DNA of 48,583 nucleotides. Source: an uncultured Methylomonas sp. (GTDB lineage Bacteria > Pseudomonadota > Gammaproteobacteria > Methylococcales > Methylomonadaceae). Location of the stretch: NCBI GenBank assembly GCA_936941155.1, contig CAKZJE010000100.1, positions 1 to 48,583 of the forward strand, read 5' to 3'. A model generated the notes under the pieces. The model was not told where the DNA came from. It worked only from the letters and a program-made list of their open reading frames with translations, and did not search any database. The position numbers and the translations under genes are program-made. Positions within the stretch are counted from its first letter, which is position 1. Each line of letters opens with the position of its first letter. This document shows, piece after piece, positions 17,584-23,365 of this stretch.

Positions 17584-17613
17584 GAAGGTAATTGCGTAGA
17601 AGCAATTACCTTC
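17584..17613 (-). terminator. Hairpin after the first VPLPA-CTERM gene
   Basis: A perfect 12-bp stem (GAAGGTAATTGC, 17584-17595; complement 17602-17613) with a six-base loop lies just beyond the stop. The T-run is weak, so the terminator call is tentative. A matching hairpin follows the paralogue at 43491-43520. Confidence 0.55.
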
Positions 17614-17623
17614 AAAAAATTAA

Positions 17624-18229
17624 TTACGCAGCTACTGAAGGTTTTCTGCGTTTGCTCGCGCTTACTAAGCCAGCGATACCTGTACCGAACAACCAAAGTG
17701 CAGCAGGAATTGGAGTTGCTGTAGCAACGTTAGTAAATACGAAGTTTAAATCGTGGTAGTTTAAATCACCGCCATTGAACAAATCTTCAAAAGCAACATA
17801 AGTGCCCGCAGGAACAAGCGAATCACCAGCATAGCTGTGTGAATAAATATGGTTCAAGCCATCAGGATTCATGCCTGGTGTAGAAAAATAAGTTTTATTA
17901 GTCGTCAAAACATACGCTTTGAAAACTAAACTGTCACCTGCATTAACAGTACCAAAGCTAAGAGATTGTCCATAAACAGATGAGTGGTTTTGCAAACCCC
18001 AAATGCCTGTATCAACGCCATTCACGTTTAAACCTAATTTTTCTGTGTAACTCGCAGTTGAACCTACGAAATAAGCAGTTAAAGTACCTGTGTGTGCAGC
18101 AGTAAATGAATAAGTATCTGGGTTTACATGTCCAACATTCGTGTATCGAGCAGGGCCAACAGATGCAAATGCTGTAGAACTAGCTGCTAAAATTGCTGCT
18201 GATAAAATCAGTTTTTTTAAAGTTTTCAT
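17624..18229 (-). CDS. VPLPA-CTERM surface protein with DUF4114-like domain
   Basis: A 201-residue exported protein. Residues 1-22 are a signal peptide (basic start, Ala-rich core, cut after AFA). The middle is a beta-rich domain ending in YVAFEDLFNGGDLNYHDLNF, which matches the FEDxxGGGDxDYND acidic motif of DUF4114, often calcium-linked. The C-terminus has TPIPAALWLFGTGIAGL and a KRRK basic end, the PEP-CTERM/VPLPA sorting signal cut by exosortase. The exosortase XrtD at 23366 should process it. It is preceded by a sigma-54 promoter and c-di-GMP riboswitch. A close inverted paralogue lies at 42871. Confidence 0.9.
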   Translation of the reverse strand: MKTLKKLILSAAILAASSTAFASVGPARYTNVGHVNPDTYSFTAAHTGTLTAYFVGSTASYTEKLGLNVNGVDTGIWGLQNHSSVYGQSLSFGTVNAGDSLVFKAYVLTTNKTYFSTPGMNPDGLNHIYSHSYAGDSLVPAGTYVAFEDLFNGGDLNYHDLNFVFTNVATATPIPAALWLFGTGIAGLVSASKRRKPSVAA

Positions 18230-18266
18230 GGCTAAAATATCCTATGCGAAATTTATAAGTTTTAGT

Positions 18267-18350
18267 AATTCGCAACCCAGCCATCTTTTCTACAAGAAAT
18301 CAAAAGACCCGCAGCTTTCCGTCCTTACCTCACGATAAGTTTGGCTATGT
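18267..18350 (-). ncRNA. Cyclic-di-GMP-I (GEMM) riboswitch, copy 1
   Basis: On the - strand the leader reads AUAGCCAAAC, a hairpin CUUAUC-GUGA-GGUAAG with a GNRA loop, then GGACGGAAAGC, GCGGGUCU, a second stem UCUUUU/AAAAGA, and GGCUGGGUUGC. This is the GEMM-I core order. Aligned to the V. cholerae Vc2 aptamer, the G that reads the ligand (G20) is kept, and the neighbouring pair G21-C46 is swapped to C-G, a compensated change. This favours c-di-GMP over cGAMP. It begins at the predicted transcription start and ends about 37 bases before the ATG. Confidence 0.88.
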
Positions 18351-18360
18351 TGTTTATAGT

Positions 18361-18376
18361 GCAATTGACGTGCCAA
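18361..18376 (-). promoter_or_regulatory. Sigma-54 promoter, VPLPA gene 1
   Basis: On the - strand, TTGGCACGTCAATTGC: full match to the RpoN consensus (TGGCACG-N4-TTGC). The predicted start, about 11 bases after the GC, coincides with the 5' edge of the riboswitch. Confidence 0.9.
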
Positions 18377-18479
18377 TATTAAACTTTCATTAAAAATCAA
18401 CACCTTATAAAAACAAACTTATAGAATATGAATAGCACCGAAAAAAACCGTTGTTTTTTAAGCCTTTAGGGGGATTTTT

Positions 18480-18494
18480 TGACAAAAAACGTCA
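18480..18494 (-). promoter_or_regulatory. Conserved upstream site 1 (TGAC/GTCA)
   Basis: TTTTTTGACAAAAAACGTCA on the + strand; TGAC and GTCA arms 7 bases apart, inside an AT palindrome. It lies about 105-120 bp before the sigma-54 promoter. The same element occurs at the same distance before genes 2 and 4, so it is a good candidate for the activator binding site. Confidence 0.55.
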
Positions 18495-18682
18495 CAGTAA
18501 AACACTAGAGGGTTAGCAATCGCGTAAAAAATAGATTTATTTTTCAAGCATATCCATACAATTGGCGGCTATCGCTAAACTCATTCAAAAAACTGTGAAG
18601 TTGTTAGCAAAAATTTTTAAAACGACTAATCGTCTTAATTTTTGCGAGAAGAAATTAGCTAAAGTTTCATGTTTTCGTATCA

Positions 18683-18718
18683 CAAAAAAAAGCCCCAATA
18701 ACCGAAGTTATTGAGGCT
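18683..18718 (-). terminator. Rho-independent terminator region left of gene 1 leader, serving VPLPA gene at 18736
   Basis: Read on the - strand: a 12-bp stem (18691-18702 with 18707-18718) with a TTCG loop, followed by eight T (A at 18683-18690). It lies 18 bases after the stop of the 18736 gene and should end its transcript. Confidence 0.9.
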
Positions 18719-18735
18719 TTTTGCGATTTAGAAAT

Positions 18736-19359
18736 TTACGCAGATTTTTTTCTACGCATTCCCAATAAACCCGCTAAACCAGAACCAAACAACCACATTG
18801 CAGCAGGGATAGGAGTTGCTGTTGTGCTATATGCTCTGAAATTGCTCAAACCAGCAGCAGGACCGCTAGTGGCGATATTAAAAACAGAACCAGCTGCTAC
18901 ACCGCTTGCACCAAAATCTAAAAGCAGTTCATGTTTTCCAAAATGTACCGCTAAATATTGATAAGCAACCGTGCTAAGAAAATGTGCAACGTTACCAGAC
19001 ATGATAGTGCTGGCTGTATCAACTTGAAAACCAGAACCCACAAACGGATTTGCAGGAAGACCAAACACTGTTTGTACAGTTGATCCTACCGTGCTGTAGT
19101 TTTGATTAGCTGGATAAGGGCTAGTTGATTGTCCACCAACGGCAAGACGAGTAGGGGTTGCACCAGAATAAGTAATAGTAACCCGCCCATTTTCTCCTTG
19201 AAAATAAAACGAGCCATCCAAATACGAGCCATCGGTTAAAACATTGCTTAATGAAGCAACAGGAGTTGAAGGTGTGGGTGCAGCATTTGCTGCTGAACTT
19301 GCTAAGGCGATAAAGCCGAAAACAGCAAGATTTAGAATTTTTTTATTTAAAGTTTTCAT
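18736..19359 (-). CDS. VPLPA-CTERM exported protein (207 aa)
   Basis: Signal peptide 1-26 (MKTLNKK then a hydrophobic core ending in AANA). The middle part is beta-rich, Ser/Thr/Ala-rich and not recognised. The C-terminal signal is TPIPAAMWLFGSGLAGLLG with a RRKK end, so it should be sorted by XrtD. It has its own sigma-54 promoter, riboswitch and terminator and is thus a free-standing unit. The leader and tail are like those of its neighbours while the middle is not, so these genes share a cassette frame with swapped cargo. Confidence 0.88.
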   Translation of the reverse strand: MKTLNKKILNLAVFGFIALASSAANAAPTPSTPVASLSNVLTDGSYLDGSFYFQGENGRVTITYSGATPTRLAVGGQSTSPYPANQNYSTVGSTVQTVFGLPANPFVGSGFQVDTASTIMSGNVAHFLSTVAYQYLAVHFGKHELLLDFGASGVAAGSVFNIATSGPAAGLSNFRAYSTTATPIPAAMWLFGSGLAGLLGMRRKKSA

Positions 19360-19405
19360 GGCTGAAACATCCTATGCAAAATTTGCGAAATTCAAAAGAT
19401 TGAGT

Positions 19406-19487
19406 AATTCGCAACCCGGCTGTCTTTCTACAAGAATAAAAAGATCCGCGGCTTTCCGTCCTTACCTCACGATAAGTTTGGCTATGT
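19406..19487 (-). ncRNA. Cyclic-di-GMP-I (GEMM) riboswitch, copy 2
   Basis: Same core as copy 1: AUAGCCAAAC, CUUAUC-GUGA-GGUAAG hairpin, GGACGGAAAGC. The second stem differs by compensated changes (GGAUCUUUUU opposite GAAAGACAGCC) and ends in GCCGGGUUGC. The paired changes support a selected RNA fold. About 46 bases separate it from the ATG at 19359. Confidence 0.87.
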
Positions 19488-19497
19488 TATTTATAAA

Positions 19498-19513
19498 GCA
19501 ATTGACGTGCCAA
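19498..19513 (-). promoter_or_regulatory. Sigma-54 promoter, VPLPA gene 2
   Basis: TTGGCACGTCAATTGC on the - strand, identical to the gene 1 promoter, with the start predicted at the riboswitch edge. Confidence 0.9.
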
Positions 19514-19615
19514 TATTAAATTACACTTAAAAATCAATATATTAAAAATCGACTTATTAGGACATAACTAAAAAACAGTAAAAACGTTGTTTTTAAAACC
19601 GTTATTGTTAATTTT

Positions 19616-19630
19616 TGACAAAAAAGGTCA
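19616..19630 (-). promoter_or_regulatory. Conserved upstream site 2 (TGAC/GTCA)
   Basis: TTTTTGACAAAAAAGGTCA on the + strand, about 103-117 bp before the gene 2 promoter, matching sites 1 and 4 in sequence and spacing. Confidence 0.55.
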
Positions 19631-19758
19631 TAGCAAAAAGCTAGAGCTTTTGCAATCCTGTAAAACTACAATTTAAATCCGTCAAAAATTTCTAAGACGA
19701 CTGGTTGTTTTAAACTTTTGAGAGAAAGAATTAACTAAAATTTCGTGTGTTCGTGTCC

Positions 19759-19792
19759 AAAAAAAGCCTGAATAACTACAAAGTTATTCAGG
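19759..19792 (-). terminator. Rho-independent terminator after the VPLPA gene at 19813
   Basis: On the - strand an 11-bp perfect stem (CCTGAATAACT/AGTTATTCAGG; 19767-19777 and 19782-19792) with a four-base loop is followed by a C and seven T. It starts about 20 bases after the stop. Confidence 0.9.
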
Positions 19793-19812
19793 ATTTTTTG
19801 CGATTTAGAAAC

Positions 19813-20325
19813 TTACGCAGATTTTTTTCTACGCATTCCCAATAAACCCGCTACACCTGTACCAAACAACCACATTGCAGCAGGAATTGGTGTGGCAACA
19901 GCAGATAATTGATATTGAGATGCTTGATGCCCTGTTAAAACCGAACCATCTATTGCAATGGTATGTGTGCCTGCGATACCGCTCAATGTTGTGTATTGAC
20001 CACTCACCAACGGCATATTCACACCGTCTAGTTTCACATAGTTAATCTGAAAATTTGTCGTTGGCAGTGTAATCGCAAACGCATACACATCATCAGCAGG
20101 ATTAGAGGTTAGTGTATAAGTATGCGAAAACACACCGCTGAAAGCATTGGCAAATGAAAACCAACCATTGATTGCAGTGTCGTTGTTTAGACCCGTAGTG
20201 AAAGATCCTTGAGCTGGGCTAGATCCTGTTGGAGTATTTGTACCCCAAGTTAGAGTAGATGCTGAAGCTGTTTGAGCAACCATAAAGCCCATTAATAAAA
20301 CTAACGCAAATATTACTTTTTTCAT
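19813..20325 (-). CDS. VPLPA-CTERM exported protein (170 aa)
   Basis: Signal peptide of about 22 residues (MKKVIFALVLLMGFMVAQTASA). The middle part is a beta-rich, Ser/Thr/Gly-rich domain, not recognised. The C-terminal signal TPIPAAMWLFGTGVAGLLG with RRKK end is nearly identical to that of the 18736 gene. The ATG at 20325 is preferred over one at 20334 because GGGA lies 8 bases before it. The riboswitch is present but the sigma-54 promoter and upstream site are lost, and no terminator separates it from the 20524 gene, so it is probably read through from that gene. Confidence 0.85.
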   Translation of the reverse strand: MKKVIFALVLLMGFMVAQTASASTLTWGTNTPTGSSPAQGSFTTGLNNDTAINGWFSFANAFSGVFSHTYTLTSNPADDVYAFAITLPTTNFQINYVKLDGVNMPLVSGQYTTLSGIAGTHTIAIDGSVLTGHQASQYQLSAVATPIPAAMWLFGTGVAGLLGMRRKKSA

Positions 20326-20366
20326 GATACACATCCCGAAATCTACAAATTATTTAAAAATTGAAT

Positions 20367-20448
20367 AATTCGCAACCCGGCTGTCTTTCTACAAGAATAA
20401 AAAGATCCGCAGCTTTCCGTCCTTATCTCACGATAAGTTTGGCTATGT
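20367..20448 (-). ncRNA. Cyclic-di-GMP-I (GEMM) riboswitch, copy 3 (probably intercistronic)
   Basis: The aptamer core is intact: AUAGCCAAAC, a CUUAUC-GUGA-GAUAAG hairpin improved to Watson-Crick pairs, GGACGGAAAGC, GCGGAUCU and GCCGGGUUGC. Unlike the others it follows a broken promoter, so it would lie between two genes of one transcript. Confidence 0.85.
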
Positions 20449-20458
20449 CTTTTATAGT

Positions 20459-20474
20459 GTAATTGATGTATTAA
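20459..20474 (-). promoter_or_regulatory. Decayed sigma-54 promoter, VPLPA gene 3
   Basis: The aligned sequence is TTAATACATCAATTAC. The invariant GG has become AA and the GC has become AC, both normally fatal to RpoN promoters. The rest is conserved, so the decay is recent. Confidence 0.75.
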
Positions 20475-20523
20475 TATTAATAATCAATGATTTATAAAAG
20501 ATTCATTCTAATTGGCTGAAAAC

Positions 20524-21027
20524 TTATTGTTTTCTGCGGAATCCGAATAAACCCGCTAAACCAGAACCAAATAACCACATTGCAGCAGGAATTGGGGTTT
20601 CAGCAACATGTTCGTGTTCATCATCGTGGTGTTCATCATGTTCGTCTTCATCAGTAACATTACCATGATGTTCATCATCGTTGTCTTCATGATGCGAGTC
20701 ACCAGACTGGTGATCATCATTGTTGAACTCAGTGTCTTCAACTGGAGCTTGTGAAGTGTTTTCAGAATCATCTGAATCGCTATCTTCGTTTGAAGATCTA
20801 TTTTCGTTTGAAGATCTATCTTCGTTTGAAGATCTGTTTTCGTTTGAAGATCTATTTTCGTTTGAAGATCTGTTTTCGTTTGAAGATCTGTTTTCGTTTG
20901 AAGATCTATTTTCGTTTGAAGATCTATCTTCTTCATGTGACACGCTAGCAAAAGCGATTGATGGCACAGAAACAGTTAATGCTGATAAAACAGCAATTAC
21001 TAAGATTTTTTTGTTTAAAGCTTTCAT
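20524..21027 (-). CDS. VPLPA-CTERM protein with RSSNEN repeats and His/Asp/Glu-rich domain
   Basis: A 167-residue exported protein in four parts: signal peptide (1-27, MKALNKKILVIAVL...), eight tandem six-residue repeats RSSNEN/RSSNED (about 34-81), a very acidic, His-rich segment (about 82-143) with clusters such as DDEHHGN and EHDEHHDDEHEH, and the sorting signal TPIPAAMWLFGSGLAGLFG with RRK. The His/Asp clusters suggest metal binding at the cell surface (inference). It has an intact sigma-54 promoter, upstream site and riboswitch. No terminator follows, so gene 3 is likely cotranscribed. Confidence 0.87.
   Translation of the reverse strand: MKALNKKILVIAVLSALTVSVPSIAFASVSHEEDRSSNENRSSNENRSSNENRSSNENRSSNENRSSNEDRSSNENRSSNEDSDSDDSENTSQAPVEDTEFNNDDHQSGDSHHEDNDDEHHGNVTDEDEHDEHHDDEHEHVAETPIPAAMWLFGSGLAGLFGFRRKQ
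20785..20930 (-). repeat. 18-bp coding minisatellite (eight units)
   Basis: Units of 18 bases with the core CGTTTGAAGATCT (+ strand) recur eight times and encode the RSSNEN/D repeat. Units differ only at one or two positions, so the array is young and open to length change without frameshift. Confidence 0.92.
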
Positions 21028-21069
21028 GGTTAAAATCCTGCGAAATTTACATCATTTAAGAGATTGAAT

Positions 21070-21153
21070 AATTCGCAACCCAGCCATCTTTTCTACAAGA
21101 AATCAAAAGACCCGCGGCTTTCCGTCCTTACCTCACGATAAGTTTGGCTATGT
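21070..21153 (-). ncRNA. Cyclic-di-GMP-I (GEMM) riboswitch, copy 4
   Basis: Core as in copy 1, with AUAGCCAAAC, CUUAUC-GUGA-GGUAAG, GGACGGAAAGC, GCGGGUCUUUU/AAAAGAUGG and CUGGGUUGC. About 42 bases separate it from the ATG at 21027, where UUUCGCAGGA overlaps the ribosome site and is complementary to the aptamer's UUGCGAA end. Confidence 0.88.
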
Positions 21154-21163
21154 CGTTAATAAT

Positions 21164-21179
21164 GCAACTGACGTGCCAA
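21164..21179 (-). promoter_or_regulatory. Sigma-54 promoter, VPLPA gene 4
   Basis: TTGGCACGTCAGTTGC on the - strand; one base differs from copies 1 and 2, in the free spacer. All consensus positions are kept. Confidence 0.9.
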
Positions 21180-21285
21180 TATTAAATTTACCTTAAAAAA
21201 TCAATGGTTTGAAAAAAAACCAACTGAAATAACATAAATTTCGAACAGAAAACAAGTTGTTTGTAAAGCCGTTAGGGTTAATTTT

Positions 21286-21300
21286 TGACAAAAAACGTCA
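21286..21300 (-). promoter_or_regulatory. Conserved upstream site 4 (TGAC/GTCA)
   Basis: TTTTTGACAAAAAACGTCA on the + strand, about 107-121 bp before the gene 4 promoter. A palindromic element is inserted directly on its far side. Confidence 0.55.
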
Positions 21301-21430
21301 TAAACCGCATCCATTCAGAAACACATAGTTTTTTAAAATGGTTAGATGCTATGTAAACGTGTAGAGACGCAAAATATTGCGTCTCTACGATTCAACAAAA
21401 AACTACGTTTCTCAAATTAGATGAGGTTTA
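21301..21430. mobile_element. Small palindromic element with GTAGAGACGCAA core
   Basis: Compared with the equivalent region of gene 2, about 120 extra bases are present. Their ends are imperfect inverted repeats (AAACCGCATCCATT on the left against AAACCTCATCTAATT from the right), and the centre is a perfect 12-bp stem GTAGAGACGCAA/TTGCGTCTCTAC at 21361-21388. The same core stem occurs alone at 39728-39754. It has no gene; it is a MITE-like or REP-like repeat. Confidence 0.65.
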
Positions 21431-21545
21431 GTCAAAAAACTAGGGCTTTCGCAATCGTGTCAAACTATGATTTGAATTGCCAAAAACTTTAAGACAACTG
21501 GTCGTATTAGAAATTTTTTGTAAATTTTCTGCTGCAAAAAAATCT

Positions 21546-22715
21546 TTACTCTGGCACAGAATCCACTATCAGCGAGGTTTGATTCTCGCTCACTTTTTTC
21601 CCGTAACGCTCCATTTGCTGGGCATACATAAAATCATCGTATTCTTTTTGGCTGTTAAAGCCATGCCGCTCCCAAATTTCAGGCGTTTTTTGTTTCAAAG
21701 ACTCCTGCTCGTGTTGATGTACCAGTTGCCAATCATGCCCCCAATCCGCCTGCAAAGCCGTCTTTAAAAAACCGCTATACGATTTATCGGCTTTCAGGTT
21801 GCTATACAAAATATTGCGCCGCACATATTCAAAATCGAATTTTTTTTCATATTCAATAATCAAAGCCAACACGGTTTTGCGTTTGCGATGCTGCACAGGC
21901 ACAAGCAGCAATAAATTATCAATCACAGGCGTGGCAGGCAGATTTACGTTCAAAAAGGAAGGCTTAGGATTAGTAACAACCTCTTCAAGCGGCGGTTCAG
22001 CATTGGCAAGCATTTCAGCCGGCAGTTCTTTGGTAAAAATTTGGAACAAAATCGCGCCCACGCGCCGCCCGTATTTAATTTCATCAAATTCAAAATAAAG
22101 ATCAGCTTTTTGCGCCAGCTCTTTTTGCGCGGCAACCAACACATGGCGTTTAAAATCGCTGTATTCCACATGCAAATCTTTTGTAATCCCCAGCATATCG
22201 CGTAGCAGCTCAATCTCAATTTCCCGCTCTTTCAATTTTTGATATTGCTTGAGCAACGCATAAATTCGCATGGTGTACTGACTTTTAAAACTCAGCATCA
22301 TCGTTAATTTAGCACTGGTAAAGTTTGATTTAAGCTGCAATAAATACGGCTTGAGCAAGGGATCAAAACTCAAATTCACCATCCCAGAACCATCCACATA
22401 TTTTGCAGAAGATAGCCAGCCGATTTGCAGCAAGCCATCCGCCTCATCCACGTTTAACACCCGCGTTAATAATTTCTCAGTAATTTTTTTACATTCAATG
22501 TAAGCAGAGTTTCTAGCAATCCCTAAAAAATCGGCAAATTCACTCACGCTAATCCGATAAGGCTTAAAGTCCTCATCATCCGGTTGTATTTTAGAAATCA
22601 TTGTCAAAATCAAACGTTGCTCGCCCAAAGGCAAGTTATAACGTGCTTCAACAATCTTGTTTGATTGGGTCACAACCAATGAAGTTGGCAGTGCATCTTT
22701 CTTTTTTGAAGCCAT
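21546..22715 (-). CDS. Plasmid replication initiator, Rep_3 (RepB) family
   Basis: A 389-residue initiator. The N-terminal winged-helix part starts with NKIVEARYNLPLGEQRLILTMISKI, the typical Rep_3 opening, followed by ISVSEFADFLGI, and a second winged helix with SKYTMRIYALLKQY-like and LRDMLGI segments. Such proteins bind iterons and open the origin; the matching iterons lie directly upstream at 22763-23073. A C-terminal 130-residue extension is not recognised. The pair shows that this segment is, or came from, a plasmid replicon. Start at 22715 gives the conserved MASKKK-type basic lead. Confidence 0.92.
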   Translation of the reverse strand: MASKKKDALPTSLVVTQSNKIVEARYNLPLGEQRLILTMISKIQPDDEDFKPYRISVSEFADFLGIARNSAYIECKKITEKLLTRVLNVDEADGLLQIGWLSSAKYVDGSGMVNLSFDPLLKPYLLQLKSNFTSAKLTMMLSFKSQYTMRIYALLKQYQKLKEREIEIELLRDMLGITKDLHVEYSDFKRHVLVAAQKELAQKADLYFEFDEIKYGRRVGAILFQIFTKELPAEMLANAEPPLEEVVTNPKPSFLNVNLPATPVIDNLLLLVPVQHRKRKTVLALIIEYEKKFDFEYVRRNILYSNLKADKSYSGFLKTALQADWGHDWQLVHQHEQESLKQKTPEIWERHGFNSQKEYDDFMYAQQMERYGKKVSENQTSLIVDSVPE

Positions 22716-22762
22716 AATTTAATAACCTATTGTTTTTTAAAGTAATTAATTATAAAACCAAC

Positions 22763-23073
22763 CACAAATTCCGCAGGTTTCGCCACAAATTCCGCAGGTT
22801 TCGCGTAAATCATTGATTTTAAAGTGTTATTTTTTTGCGTTTTTTGCGTTTTTTTTGAAAATTTTTCCCAATTTTGAAAAAAATCTAAAAAACACCGTGA
22901 AAAAAGCCAAAAAAAGGGGAAAAAAACAGCGTTTTTCGGCACCTTACCACAAATTCCGCAGGACTCAACACAAATTCCGCAGCTTTCACCACAAATTCCG
23001 CAGGTTTGACCACAAATTCCGCAGGTTTGACCACAAATTCCGCAGGTTTGACCACAAATTCCGCAGGTTTCGC
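22763..23073. other. Iteron replication origin (oriV): eight 21-bp iterons around an AT-rich core
   Basis: The unit CACAAATTCCGCAGGTTT recurs with an exact 21-bp period at 22948, 22969, 22990, 23011, 23032 and 23053, and twice at 22763 and 22784. Between the blocks, 22805-22947 is strongly AT-rich with T and A tracts, as in a DNA unwinding element. Both blocks are joined to a related ATTGATTTTAAA phrase. Iterons, AT-rich core and adjacent rep gene together define an origin. The two units nearest rep probably also repress its promoter. Confidence 0.93.
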
Positions 23074-23365
23074 CTTCCAAGCTATTGATTTTAAAAAGGA
23101 AAAAGCCTCCGAAAACAGTTAAAACATTTAAAACATTAAAAAACAACTACAACACCGAGGACTACAAAATAAAATCAGTGGCTTTTAAATCACCAGAAAA
23201 AGAATTAGGGGTTTTGTTAATTTTGGAGGTTTTTAAAGATTATTTTTTCAAAATCGTGAAGATAAATTTTTCAAGATTCACCTTCACGTTCTGAAAAAAC
23301 CGATTTAACGAGAGAAAAGAAAAACAACTCTATTTTGAATTTAAATCGCTTTTGAGGCGATTTAA
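23074..23365. other. Spacer between origin and exosortase gene
   Basis: AT-rich, with no convincing gene, RNA or terminator seen. The xrtD stop lies at its right edge. Confidence 0.5.

Larger units (their letters stand above)
17393..18229. repeat. Left arm of an 0.83-kb diverged inverted duplication
   Basis: Covers the VPLPA-CTERM gene at 17624-18229 plus about 230 bases beyond its stop. The same block occurs inverted at 42871-43702: gene, hairpin, a GCAAGCTTTGCTTGCCTAT stretch and a TTTCACGTCTTAACGTTTATT stretch are all shared. Similarity stops at the start codons, so the leaders differ. Proteins are about 90 percent identical by eye. Confidence 0.85.

Noticed and set aside
20785-20930. CRISPR-like repeat
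   Set aside because: It is an in-frame 18-bp coding repeat without spacers inside an exported protein gene.
18267-21153. cGAMP-specific GEMM variant
   Set aside because: The position aligned to Vc2 G20 is G, as in c-di-GMP aptamers; cGAMP-selective forms usually carry A. The alignment was made by eye.
22763-23073. CRISPR array
   Set aside because: Repeats are contiguous 21-bp units without unique spacers and no cas gene is near; they are iterons beside a Rep_3 gene.
22727-23146. Open frame on the - strand encoding Cys/Gly-rich CGICGQT repeats, and a matching KFRRFDH frame on the + strand
   Set aside because: Both are readings of the 21-bp iterons; the 7-codon period is the iteron period and the middle is the AT-rich origin core.
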